DNA of 8,657 bases. Origin: CAYRVX01 sp964642165 (GTDB lineage Bacteria > Planctomycetota > Phycisphaerae > SM23-33). Positions 1-7,437 of this stretch are shown here, one piece after another. A program made the position numbers and the translations under genes. The notes below the pieces were generated by a model. The model had not been told where the DNA came from and did not search any database. It worked only from the letters and a program-made list of their open reading frames with translations. The DNA is taken from the NCBI GenBank assembly GCA_964642165.1, contig CAZXOC010000301.1, forward strand, positions 1 through 8,657, in the 5' to 3' direction. The stretch's first letter is position 1; each line of letters begins with the position of its first letter.

Positions 1-35
1 CCGTCCCGCTGCCGCGCCCGCCCCCCCGAACGCCT

Positions 36-90
36 TCACAATCACAAACGGCAAATCGAGAACCGAGAACCGAGAACCGGCAATCGAAGA

Positions 91-91
<1 letters not shown>
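36..91. repeat. Degenerate 7-bp periodic tandem repeat downstream of moxR
   Basis: Eight consecutive heptamers can be laid out from base 36 to base 91. The three central units (57-77) are identical, CGAGAAC. The flanking units are degenerate but keep an A at position 6 and a pyrimidine at position 7 of the unit (for example TCACAAT, GGCAAAT, CGGCAAT, CGAAGAT). The array ends on the last base of the moxR stop codon, so it occupies the 3' flank of that gene. It lacks a hairpin and a T-run, so it is not an obvious terminator. Its role is unknown. The 35 bases to its left are C/G-rich and show no supportable gene. A short GTG-started minus-strand frame at about 45 has no ribosome binding site. 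Confidence 0.6.
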
Positions 92-1230
<1,139 letters not shown>

Positions 1231-1574
1231 GTATCGATCTCCGCTCCCAGGACTTGGCGCGACGGTCCTCCTCGGCGAACTTCTGCCCGCGGGACACCGC
1301 GCACGGACGGATCAACCACCTGCGAGGCCGCCGTCTCGGCAGCCACACTACCTACAACCCCGCCGTCAACCGGAATACCTTGGATTTCACGGATTTTCCC
1401 GCCGCGGCGGACGGATCGAAGTCTCCAAATCACCACGTGTTGAGGCCCCACGCCGCGTCCGGCGCCCCGGCCGAGGACCCCCGCCGCACGACAACGTTGA
1501 GCGGGACCGGAAGATCGGGTATCCGTGGGGGCCGAGCTTCGCAGGAACGGCCCGTCAGAAAGAGGGAGCCGACC
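1231..1574. other. Divergent intergenic region between moxR and the GH123-like gene
   Basis: This 344-base stretch without a supportable gene must hold the promoters of both flanking genes. On the minus strand, GGAG (1239-1242) lies 8 bases before the moxR ATG. Candidate regulatory details: a perfect 12-bp palindrome CCGCCGCGGCGG (1399-1410), a direct repeat GGACGGATC at 1305-1313 and 1409-1417, and a degenerate 9-bp tandem pair GGATTTCAC / GGATTTTCC (1382-1399). A weak sigma70-like pair, TTGAGC (1497-1502) and TATCCG (1520-1525) with 17-bp spacing, could serve the plus-strand gene, but it matches consensus at only 7 of 12 positions. Open frames cross the region in both directions, but none has a plausible start or protein character. 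No RNA gene was recognised. Confidence 0.5.
1562..1568 (+). promoter_or_regulatory. Ribosome binding site deciding the start of the GH123-like gene
   Basis: GAGGGAG lies 6 bases upstream of the ATG at 1575. The reading frame is open well upstream (to about 1155), so the start is ambiguous by length alone. This Shine-Dalgarno site, together with the signal peptide that begins exactly at this ATG, fixes the start. Confidence 0.75.
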
Positions 1575-4500
1575 ATGAACAGGCGAAACGCGCTTCGTGC
1601 GGCGGCCGTCACGGCCCTCGTCGCCGGCTCGGCGGTCGCGGGCGAGAACCTGCTGCCCGACCCGTCCTTCGAGAAGCCCAAGCCGCGAGACCGCTGGGGG
1701 CTGGTCTTCGCGGACTGGGGCGGGTGGGTCTACGAGGGCTCGCCCCGCTTCGAGGTCGGGCGCGTCGCGCGGAGCGGCACCCACTCGTGCGAGATGGTCG
1801 GCTGCCAGGGCGGCAAGATCCGCCTCCAGTCGAAGGAGCTGAAGCTCGCGCCCGGGCGCTACCGCCTGAAGGCCCACCTCCGCGGGCTGGACATCGGCAA
1901 GGGACGCTGGGGCCGATCGCTGGACTTCAGCGTCGGCCTCGACGACAAGTGGCCCGTCCTGGACCGCCACGGCACGTTCGGCTGGACGCCGGTGACGTAC
2001 GTCTTCGACGTGCCGCCGGGCGCCGGCAAGCCCTTCCGCCTGTTCTTCGGCCTGTGGGAGGCGGGGCGGCTGTGGGTGGACGACGCCTCGCTGGAGAAGG
2101 TCGACAAGTCGACCCCCCTGACGCCGAAGCCGGTCTGGGGCCGGGAGCAGGCGCCGATCGCCCCGCCGGGGAGAATCGTCAAGGCCGTCCGCTGCCGCGT
2201 CTGCGGCTACCGCAGCGACGCGTCCTGGACGCGCTGTTACGCGTGCGGGCACGAGCTGGCCGGGCGCGGCCGGCGCACGTTCACCACGCCGCCGACGGTC
2301 GTCTTCGCCGACTTCGAGGACGGCAAGCGAGCCCCCTTCCAGGCGGGGACAGCCGTCGCCGAGCACGCCTCGCACGGCCGCGGCGCTCTGCGCGTGGACC
2401 GCAACTGGGCGGACATCACCCAGCCGCTGGACTTCTCGCAGCACGACTACCTCCACTTCGACGTGTACAACCCGCAGAAGCAGGCCGTGAAGGTCTACGT
2501 CGAGCTGCGCGACGCCGAGACGAGAGGCTACTGGACGCGGGCGAACCTCTGGACGGTCGCCCCGCCGGGGCGGAGCACCCTCACGTTCCCGACGCAGGTC
2601 TTCGTCGGCGAGAAGTCGCGCCCCGGGCGGGCGCTGCGGCGGGACCGCATCACCCGCTTCGTCGTCAGCGTCGGCGAGAACGGACCGCTGTACTTCGACC
2701 ACTTCCGCCTGGAGCGCCTGGACACCGACGCGGTGCGCTTCGACGAGCTGGTCGCCCTGGACTTCGGCCCGCCGGGCTCGCCCCTCATGGAAGGCTTCGA
2801 GCGTGCCGACGCCGGCCTGCTGTACTCGCCCGGGCGCGGCTGCGGCTGGCAGGCCGCCAGGATCTGGCGCAGCTTCGACGCGCGCCAGCCCGAGGCCCTC
2901 ACGCAGGACTTCCTCTGCCCCGAGAGCGGCCACTTCCGCCTCGACCTGCCCAACGGGCGCTACCGCGTGATCCTGAACGTCGAGAGCCCCGGGGCCTTCT
3001 GGGGCGAGCAGCAGAACTACCGCCGGCGGACGATCCGCCTCAACGGCAAGGCCGTCCACGTCGGCCGCATGGACGTCGAGGCCTTCAAGGAACGCTACTT
3101 CCGCAGCGCCGCCGCCGAGGACCTGCCCGGCGTCGACCCGTTCGAGAAGTACCTCGCCCCCGTGGCCCGGTGGCCGTCGTACGCCGCCGACGTGACGGAG
3201 GGCAAGCTCCAGATCGGCTTCGAGGGCGCGAACTGGGCGTTCTGCCTGTCGGCGCTGATCGTGTATCCCCAGAGCAAGGCGAGGGAAGGCGAGCGATTCG
3301 TCGAGTGGGTCGCGAAACGCCGCAGGAGCCAGTTTGCCAACAACTTCAAGCAGGTGCTTCCCCAGCCGGTGGGCGCCGAGCCCCCGGCGTCGGGCTTCCG
3401 CCTGTTCGCCCGCCACTTCATGGACCCGCCCGGGGCGAAGGACGCCCCGCGCGACGGAGAGGCCATCGACCCGAAGCGGGGCCTGGGCGTCACCGTCGCG
3501 CCGGGCGAGAGCTCGCAGATCGTCTTCAGCCTCCAGCCGTCGCGGGAGAAGCTGGGCGAGATCGACCTGGACGTCTCGCCGCCGGCGAACGCCGCCGGCG
3601 CGACCCTCGCCGCCGCGGCGCTGCGCCCGGGCTGGCTGGACTACCGCATCACGCGCGTCACGATGGACGGCAGCGTCTACGCCGTGCGCCCGCGGTATTG
3701 GCACGCGACGCCCGCGCCGGCGGCGCCGGGCGTGACGCGGACGTTCTGGATCCGCGTGAAGGTCCCGCCCCGCACGCCGCCCGGGCGCTACGCCGGGCGC
3801 GTCACCATCCGCCCGCGGCGCGGCGAGCCGCGGACGCTGCCGCTGACCGTCACGGTCCTGCCGTTCGCCCTCGACGAGATCGACGACCTCGCCGTCGGGC
3901 CGTGGGGCTGCAACATCCGCCTGCCCTGGCTGGGCGATGACCCGGCCACCCAAGCCTGGAACCGGCGGATGTTCGAGCGATCGCTCCGGGCCCTGCGCGA
4001 CGCGGGCTGCACGAGCTTCTCCGGGCGGCCCGGCCTCCGCGTCCGCGCCGCCAAGGGGAAGATCGAGCTGGACACGGCCGACGCCGACGGCGAGATGGCC
4101 CTGGCCAGGTCGCTGGGCTTCCGTCACATGATCAGCAGCTACGGCTCGTCCAGCCGCCTGGGCTACCGGCTGTACGGGGACGCCCGGGGCCCGGACGTGG
4201 CGGCCGCGCAACGAGCCGGCTTCGCCGACATGCACTCGTTCCTCCGGGCGATGTACGGGGCGATCGACCGCCACGCCGTCGAGCACGACTGGCTGCCCGT
4301 GGCGTGGTGCCTGTGTGACGAGCCGATCGGCGAGGCCGTCGCCGCCGCCACGAAGAACGCCCTGGCCCATCGCGCCGTCGCGAAGGGGCTCCGGCGGACG
4401 TTCTTCATGGGCGACAGCTCGATGAGCGGCCGCGACCCGAAGGACCCGCACTACGAGCTGGTCCGGGCGCTGCCGATCCCCTCGCTCAACCTGCACGACG

Positions 4501-4988
4501 AGGCGTCCATCGGCGTCATCCGCGAGGCGGGCGGGCGGTTCAGCTTCTACAACGGCTCGGACCGCTGGACCTACGGCCGCTACATGAAGATGCTCGTCGT
4601 CCGCCACGAGATGTGCCTGCGGCTGGTGTGGCACTTCCACGTCTGCGTGGGCGATCCGTACTACGCGCTGGACTGCCGGGAGGACGACTACTGCTGGTTC
4701 AACACGAACGCCCGCGGCGAGCTGGTCCCGTCGCTGCGGTTCCTGACGGAGATCCAGCCGGGGCTGAACGACTATCGCTACCTCAGCACGCTCCAGCGCC
4801 TGATCGCCGAGAACCGCGGGCATTCGGCAATCCGGAGCGCGGAAAGAGCGTTTAAGGAGCTGATGGCCCTGGAGGCCGGCAAGGACCGCGCGATGGACGC
4901 CCGGCGGCGCCAGGCCGGACGGCTCGGCGACTACGAGGCCGACCGGCGTAAGGCGGTCGATGCGATCCTCGCGCTGCTCCGGCGGTAG
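1575..4988 (+). CDS. Secreted multidomain GH123/DUF4091-like glycoside hydrolase with zinc-ribbon knuckle
   Basis: A large (1137-residue) exported protein, probably a glycosidase acting on an external glycan. Domains seen: signal peptide 1-23 (M-N-R-R, hydrophobic core, A-V-A/G cleavage region); a CBM4_9/CenC-like jelly roll at about 24-178 starting N-L-L-P-D-P-S-F-E; a knuckle C207-x2-C210-x10-C221-x2-C224; a second beta-sandwich at about 240-377 (V-V-F-A-D-F-E-D-G start, CBM11/CIA30-like); a third at about 392-562 beginning D-F-G-P-P-G-S-P, like the galactose-binding-type modules of plant-polysaccharide esterases; an Ig-like GH123 N-domain at about 640-770; and a TIM-barrel-type region at about 774-1075 with D915-E916-P917. 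In characterised GH123 N-acetylgalactosaminidases an adjacent Asp-Glu pair does substrate-assisted catalysis, so D915/E916 are the likely catalytic residues. The segment L-N-D-Y-R-Y-L near 1065-1071 is typical of DUF4091 proteins. The tail is charged and helical. The substrate is not deducible, and remote GH123-like members may have other activities. It is probably monocistronic or the first gene before the DUF362 unit. Confidence 0.85.
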   Translation: MNRRNALRAAAVTALVAGSAVAGENLLPDPSFEKPKPRDRWGLVFADWGGWVYEGSPRFEVGRVARSGTHSCEMVGCQGGKIRLQSKELKLAPGRYRLKAHLRGLDIGKGRWGRSLDFSVGLDDKWPVLDRHGTFGWTPVTYVFDVPPGAGKPFRLFFGLWEAGRLWVDDASLEKVDKSTPLTPKPVWGREQAPIAPPGRIVKAVRCRVCGYRSDASWTRCYACGHELAGRGRRTFTTPPTVVFADFEDGKRAPFQAGTAVAEHASHGRGALRVDRNWADITQPLDFSQHDYLHFDVYNPQKQAVKVYVELRDAETRGYWTRANLWTVAPPGRSTLTFPTQVFVGEKSRPGRALRRDRITRFVVSVGENGPLYFDHFRLERLDTDAVRFDELVALDFGPPGSPLMEGFERADAGLLYSPGRGCGWQAARIWRSFDARQPEALTQDFLCPESGHFRLDLPNGRYRVILNVESPGAFWGEQQNYRRRTIRLNGKAVHVGRMDVEAFKERYFRSAAAEDLPGVDPFEKYLAPVARWPSYAADVTEGKLQIGFEGANWAFCLSALIVYPQSKAREGERFVEWVAKRRRSQFANNFKQVLPQPVGAEPPASGFRLFARHFMDPPGAKDAPRDGEAIDPKRGLGVTVAPGESSQIVFSLQPSREKLGEIDLDVSPPANAAGATLAAAALRPGWLDYRITRVTMDGSVYAVRPRYWHATPAPAAPGVTRTFWIRVKVPPRTPPGRYAGRVTIRPRRGEPRTLPLTVTVLPFALDEIDDLAVGPWGCNIRLPWLGDDPATQAWNRRMFERSLRALRDAGCTSFSGRPGLRVRAAKGKIELDTADADGEMALARSLGFRHMISSYGSSSRLGYRLYGDARGPDVAAAQRAGFADMHSFLRAMYGAIDRHAVEHDWLPVAWCLCDEPIGEAVAAATKNALAHRAVAKGLRRTFFMGDSSMSGRDPKDPHYELVRALPIPSLNLHDEASIGVIREAGGRFSFYNGSDRWTYGRYMKMLVVRHEMCLRLVWHFHVCVGDPYYALDCREDDYCWFNTNARGELVPSLRFLTEIQPGLNDYRYLSTLQRLIAENRGHSAIRSAERAFKELMALEAGKDRAMDARRRQAGRLGDYEADRRKAVDAILALLRR

Positions 4989-5009
4989 CCGGGCCGGGGC
5001 CTTTTGCGC

Positions 5010-5040
5010 TTGACTCGGGGCGTCCGTGCCGGTAGCGAAT
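5010..5040 (+). promoter_or_regulatory. Candidate sigma70-type promoter for the DUF362 operon
   Basis: TTGACT (5010-5015) matches the -35 consensus at 5 of 6 positions and stands out in GC-rich DNA. Seventeen bases downstream is TAGCGAAT (5033-5040), a weak -10. The site lies about 80-110 bases upstream of the DUF362 start, in the 133-base gap after the glycosidase gene, which fits independent transcription of the downstream pair. The weak -10 keeps confidence low. Confidence 0.3.
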
Positions 5041-5047
5041 GCCCCGG

Positions 5048-5073
5048 GCGCCGTTGCGGCGCGCGTCGCGCCG
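5048..5073 (+). other. Two overlapping, mutually exclusive GC hairpins in the DUF362 5' region
   Basis: GCGCCG (5048-5053) pairs with CGGCGC (5057-5062) around a 3-base loop. The same downstream arm, extended to CGGCGCG (5057-5063), pairs perfectly with CGCGCCG (5067-5073) around another 3-base loop. Only one can form at a time. They lie between the candidate promoter and the ribosome binding site, so they would be in the leader RNA. There is no T-run, so this is not a classical terminator. In DNA this GC-rich, such pairings can arise by chance. Confidence 0.3.
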
Positions 5074-5107
5074 GCGGCCACGTGTCAACCCAAGCGAAGG
5101 ACCACCG

Positions 5108-5114
5108 AAGGGAG
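5108..5114 (+). promoter_or_regulatory. Ribosome binding site of the DUF362 gene
   Basis: AAGGGAG lies 7 bases before the ATG at 5122. The frame is open further upstream (to about 5026). This site and the twin-arginine signal just after the ATG decide the start. Confidence 0.75.
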
Positions 5115-5121
5115 CAGGATC

Positions 5122-6069
5122 ATGGCAGGCGAAGAGCGATACCCCTGTGGCAGGTGCGTCAGTCGTCGCGGTTTCCTCGGCATGGGCGTCGCCGGAGGCG
5201 GGGCGCTGCTGCTGGGCGAGAAGCTCGCCCGCGCCGCCGAGGCCGCCGGCGGGGCGAAGACCGACGTCTGGGTCCTCCACGGCGAGGACAAGAAGAAGCT
5301 GATGCAGGCCGCCCTGAAGGTCGTCGCGGACAACGGCGGCTTCGGCAAGGCCGTCAAGAAGCTCACGCTGAAGGTCAACGCCGCGTGGTGGAGCACCCCC
5401 GAAGAGCACGGCAACACGAACCCCGAGCTGGTGGACACCTTCCTGAAAGGCTGCAAGGACCAGGGCGTCAAGCAAGTGGTCATGCCCGAGCACCCCGTCC
5501 AGCCCGCCAGCCGGACCTTCCCGCGGAGCGGGCTGCTCGCCGTGGCCAAGAGCAACGGCGCAGCCATGATCGACATGCGCAGCGACGACAAGCTCTTCAA
5601 GCAAGTGGAGAACCCCAAGGCCAAGAACCTCACCAAGGCGCTGGTCGCCCGGCACGTCCTCGAGACCGACGCGCTGGTCAACATGCCCGTGGCGAAGCAT
5701 CACGGCGGCGCGGGGCTGACCATCTCGCTGAAGAACTGGATGGGCTCCGTCAAGGACCGCCGGTTCCTGCATCGCAACAACCTCCACCAGTGCATCGCCG
5801 ACTTCGCCACCTTCATCCGCCCGGCCTGGGCCATCGTGGACGCCACCAGCCTCATGCTCGACCGCGGGCCGAAGGGACCCAGCAAGAACATGAGGAAGCT
5901 CGACCTGCTGGTCGTCTCGAAGGACCAGGTCGCCGCCGACGCCTACACCGCCACGCTCTTCCCGAAGGCCCTAGTCGACAAGGCCACGCACATCCGCATC
6001 GCCGCCGACATGAAGCTCGGCACCACGGACCTGTCCCAAATGGCGATCCATAAGATCGAAGTGAGTTGA
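5122..6069 (+). CDS. Tat-exported DUF362 domain protein
   Basis: A 315-residue protein of the DUF362 family, whose biochemical function is not established. The N-terminus is a twin-arginine signal: S14-R15-R16-G-F-L, then a glycine/alanine/leucine-rich core (about 17-32) and a likely cleavage near A-R-A-A-E-A (about 36-41). The mature protein is therefore expected folded, outside the cytoplasm, and possibly cofactor-bearing. Family features in the body: V-N-M-P-V-A-K-H with the following G-L-T-I-S-L-K-N-W-M-G (about 187-209), then L-H-Q-C-I-A-D-F (221-228), A-I-V-D-A (237-241), R-G-P-K-G-P (248-253) and V-A-A-D-A-Y (270-275). Many DUF362 proteins carry 4Fe-4S ferredoxin motifs; this one has none in the mature part, and the next gene supplies them instead. 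Oddly, the signal n-region holds C9-x2-C12 immediately before the arginines. The stop overlaps the start of the polyferredoxin gene, so the two products are probably made together. The family call is firm; the role is an inference. Confidence 0.88.
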   Translation: MAGEERYPCGRCVSRRGFLGMGVAGGGALLLGEKLARAAEAAGGAKTDVWVLHGEDKKKLMQAALKVVADNGGFGKAVKKLTLKVNAAWWSTPEEHGNTNPELVDTFLKGCKDQGVKQVVMPEHPVQPASRTFPRSGLLAVAKSNGAAMIDMRSDDKLFKQVENPKAKNLTKALVARHVLETDALVNMPVAKHHGGAGLTISLKNWMGSVKDRRFLHRNNLHQCIADFATFIRPAWAIVDATSLMLDRGPKGPSKNMRKLDLLVVSKDQVAADAYTATLFPKALVDKATHIRIAADMKLGTTDLSQMAIHKIEVS

Positions 6070-7346
6070 CCGACGGGAAGAAGGTCATCCGGAAGATCGC
6101 TCAGTGGACCGTCCGGGTGGTGTTCCTGGCGGCCGCGCTGGGGCTGGCCGTCGGCGGGCCGGTCCCGGCCGTCCTGGTACGGCTCTTCCCGGGGCTCAGC
6201 CCGCTGGTCGCGTCGGCCTCGTCGATCGCCCAGCGTCGCTGGTACCTCGGGCTGTACTGGTTCGCCCCGCCGCTGGCGGTGCTGCTGCTGGGCCTCTGGA
6301 AGGGGCGGCTGTTCTGCCGCTGGATGTGCCCGGCGGGCACGGTGTACGCGGTCGGGTCGAAGCTCAGCCTCAAGAAGCGCATCCTGAAGGTCCGGCTGAA
6401 CGTCTACCTGTTCTGGATCATCGTGGGCGCCTCGGCGGCCGGGGCGCCGCTGCTGCTGTTCCTGGACCCCCTGTCGACCTTCAGCCGCCTCACGCCCCTG
6501 CTGACCGGCACGTACACGATCGCCTCCCTCGTGCCGGGCGTGCTGCTGCCGCTGCTGCTGCTGCTGGGGATGGTCCAGCCGCTGATCTGGTGCGCGCAGC
6601 TCTGCCCGCTGGGGTACTTCCTCGAGCTGTGCCGGTCCGTCCGCCGCCGGCCGAGGAAGACCTTCGCCAACAGCCGGCGGCAGATCCTCACGGGGCTGCT
6701 GATCGGCGTGCCCGCGGGCATCGCGGGGAGGCTGCTGCTGTTCGGCAAGCGCTCCTACGGGCGCGCGCCCGTCCTGCCCCCGGGCGCGGAGGGCATCGAG
6801 GCCTTCGCCGCGTCCTGCACACGGTGCTACGCCTGCGTCGACGCCTGCCCCTACAAGCTGATCCGCGTCGGCTTCGACCTCGACCGCGCGCCCGGACAGT
6901 ACTTCCAGCCCGAGGTCCACTACCTCGACAGCGAGAGCGGCGTCGAGTGCGGCTACTGCCCCGAGTGGTGCAACGCCTGCACGCAGGTCTGCCCCGCCGG
7001 GGCGCTGACGCCCCTGACGCTCGACGAGAAGACCCGCCGGCAGATCGGCACCGCCAAGGTCATCCGCGAGGCGTGCCTCGCCTGGGAGGACGAGGAGGAC
7101 TGCTTCGTCTGCCAGGAGGTCTGCCCCTACCACGCGGTCGAGCTGCAGGAAAGCCCGGACGGCCGCAGCCTGCCCGTCGTCAACCCCGACCTCTGCCGCG
7201 GGTGCGGCGCGTGCTACAGCAACTGCCCCGCCATCCGAAAGGGCAAGGCGCTCGTGATCACGGGCGTCGAGCGCCAGCGGCAGCTCCCGGCCGACGGCGA
7301 ATCGGGCGTGGCGCGGGGCGAGGTCGGGCGCGGCCCGGGGGCCTGA
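6066..7346 (+). CDS. Membrane polyferredoxin, NapH-NapG-like fusion
   Basis: A 426-residue iron-sulfur membrane protein that probably passes electrons from the quinone pool to an exported partner. The NapH-like half has four predicted membrane segments (about 15-37, 61-79, 112-132, 150-171) with the paired C-x3-C-P motifs C84/C88 and C176/C180 after segments 2 and 4, on the inner side if the N-terminus is inside. A fifth segment (about 206-222) is preceded by S203-R204-R205-Q-I-L, resembling a Tat motif, as at the start of NapG. The NapG-like half has cysteine groups C251/254/257/261, C295/298/302/305/309, C337/346/349/353 and C377/380/383/387: enough for four 4Fe-4S clusters plus one extra cysteine. 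The start is taken as TTG 6066, which overlaps the upstream stop (TTGA). Its own ribosome site is weak (GAAG at 6058-6061), so coupling to DUF362 translation is likely. GTG 6117 is a less likely alternative because it trims into segment 1. There is no molybdoenzyme gene nearby, so a nitrate reductase role is not supported. Confidence 0.87.
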   Translation: MTDGKKVIRKIAQWTVRVVFLAAALGLAVGGPVPAVLVRLFPGLSPLVASASSIAQRRWYLGLYWFAPPLAVLLLGLWKGRLFCRWMCPAGTVYAVGSKLSLKKRILKVRLNVYLFWIIVGASAAGAPLLLFLDPLSTFSRLTPLLTGTYTIASLVPGVLLPLLLLLGMVQPLIWCAQLCPLGYFLELCRSVRRRPRKTFANSRRQILTGLLIGVPAGIAGRLLLFGKRSYGRAPVLPPGAEGIEAFAASCTRCYACVDACPYKLIRVGFDLDRAPGQYFQPEVHYLDSESGVECGYCPEWCNACTQVCPAGALTPLTLDEKTRRQIGTAKVIREACLAWEDEEDCFVCQEVCPYHAVELQESPDGRSLPVVNPDLCRGCGACYSNCPAIRKGKALVITGVERQRQLPADGESGVARGEVGRGPGA

Positions 7347-7350
7347 GAGA

Positions 7351-7375
7351 CGGCGCCTTGCCATCGCCGGCGCCG
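7351..7375 (+). terminator. Hairpin after the polyferredoxin gene, possible terminator
   Basis: CGGCGCC (7351-7357) and GGCGCCG (7369-7375) form a perfect 7-bp stem with an 11-base loop, starting 5 bases after the stop codon. There is no T-run after it, so intrinsic termination is uncertain. It could instead stabilise the 3' end of the operon RNA. The remainder of the 91-base gap to the next gene shows no convincing promoter. Confidence 0.3.
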
Positions 7376-7422
7376 CGCGGTTAACTGGCGTGCGATGGCA
7401 TGACACGTCGTGGAATCCACGG

Positions 7423-7428
7423 AAGGAG
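7423..7428 (+). promoter_or_regulatory. Strong ribosome binding site of the MltA gene
   Basis: AAGGAG lies 9 bases before the ATG at 7438 and is the closest match to the Shine-Dalgarno consensus in the window. It fixes the start of a gene whose end lies outside the window. Confidence 0.8.
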
Positions 7429-7437
7429 AACGTCACG

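Noticed and set aside
1..45. Start of a further minus-strand gene (GTG at about 45, reading V-I-V-K-A-F-G-G)
   Set aside because: No ribosome binding site precedes it, it lies inside the heptamer repeat, and too few residues are visible to judge.
4979..5005. Possible intrinsic terminator of the glycosidase gene: CCGGC / GCCGG stem across the stop codon with TTTT at 5002-5005
   Set aside because: The stem is only 5 bp, overlaps the stop codon, and the T-run is about 10 bases away and just four long.
6552..6566. Five CTG codons in a row, considered as a phase-variable microsatellite
   Set aside because: They encode leucines in a transmembrane segment. Gain or loss of a unit keeps the frame, so there is no on/off switching, and leucine-CTG bias explains it.
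6066..7346. Nitrate reductase (Nap) operon
   Set aside because: NapH and NapG likeness alone is not enough: no napA, napB, napD or other molybdoenzyme gene is seen, and the partner gene is DUF362.
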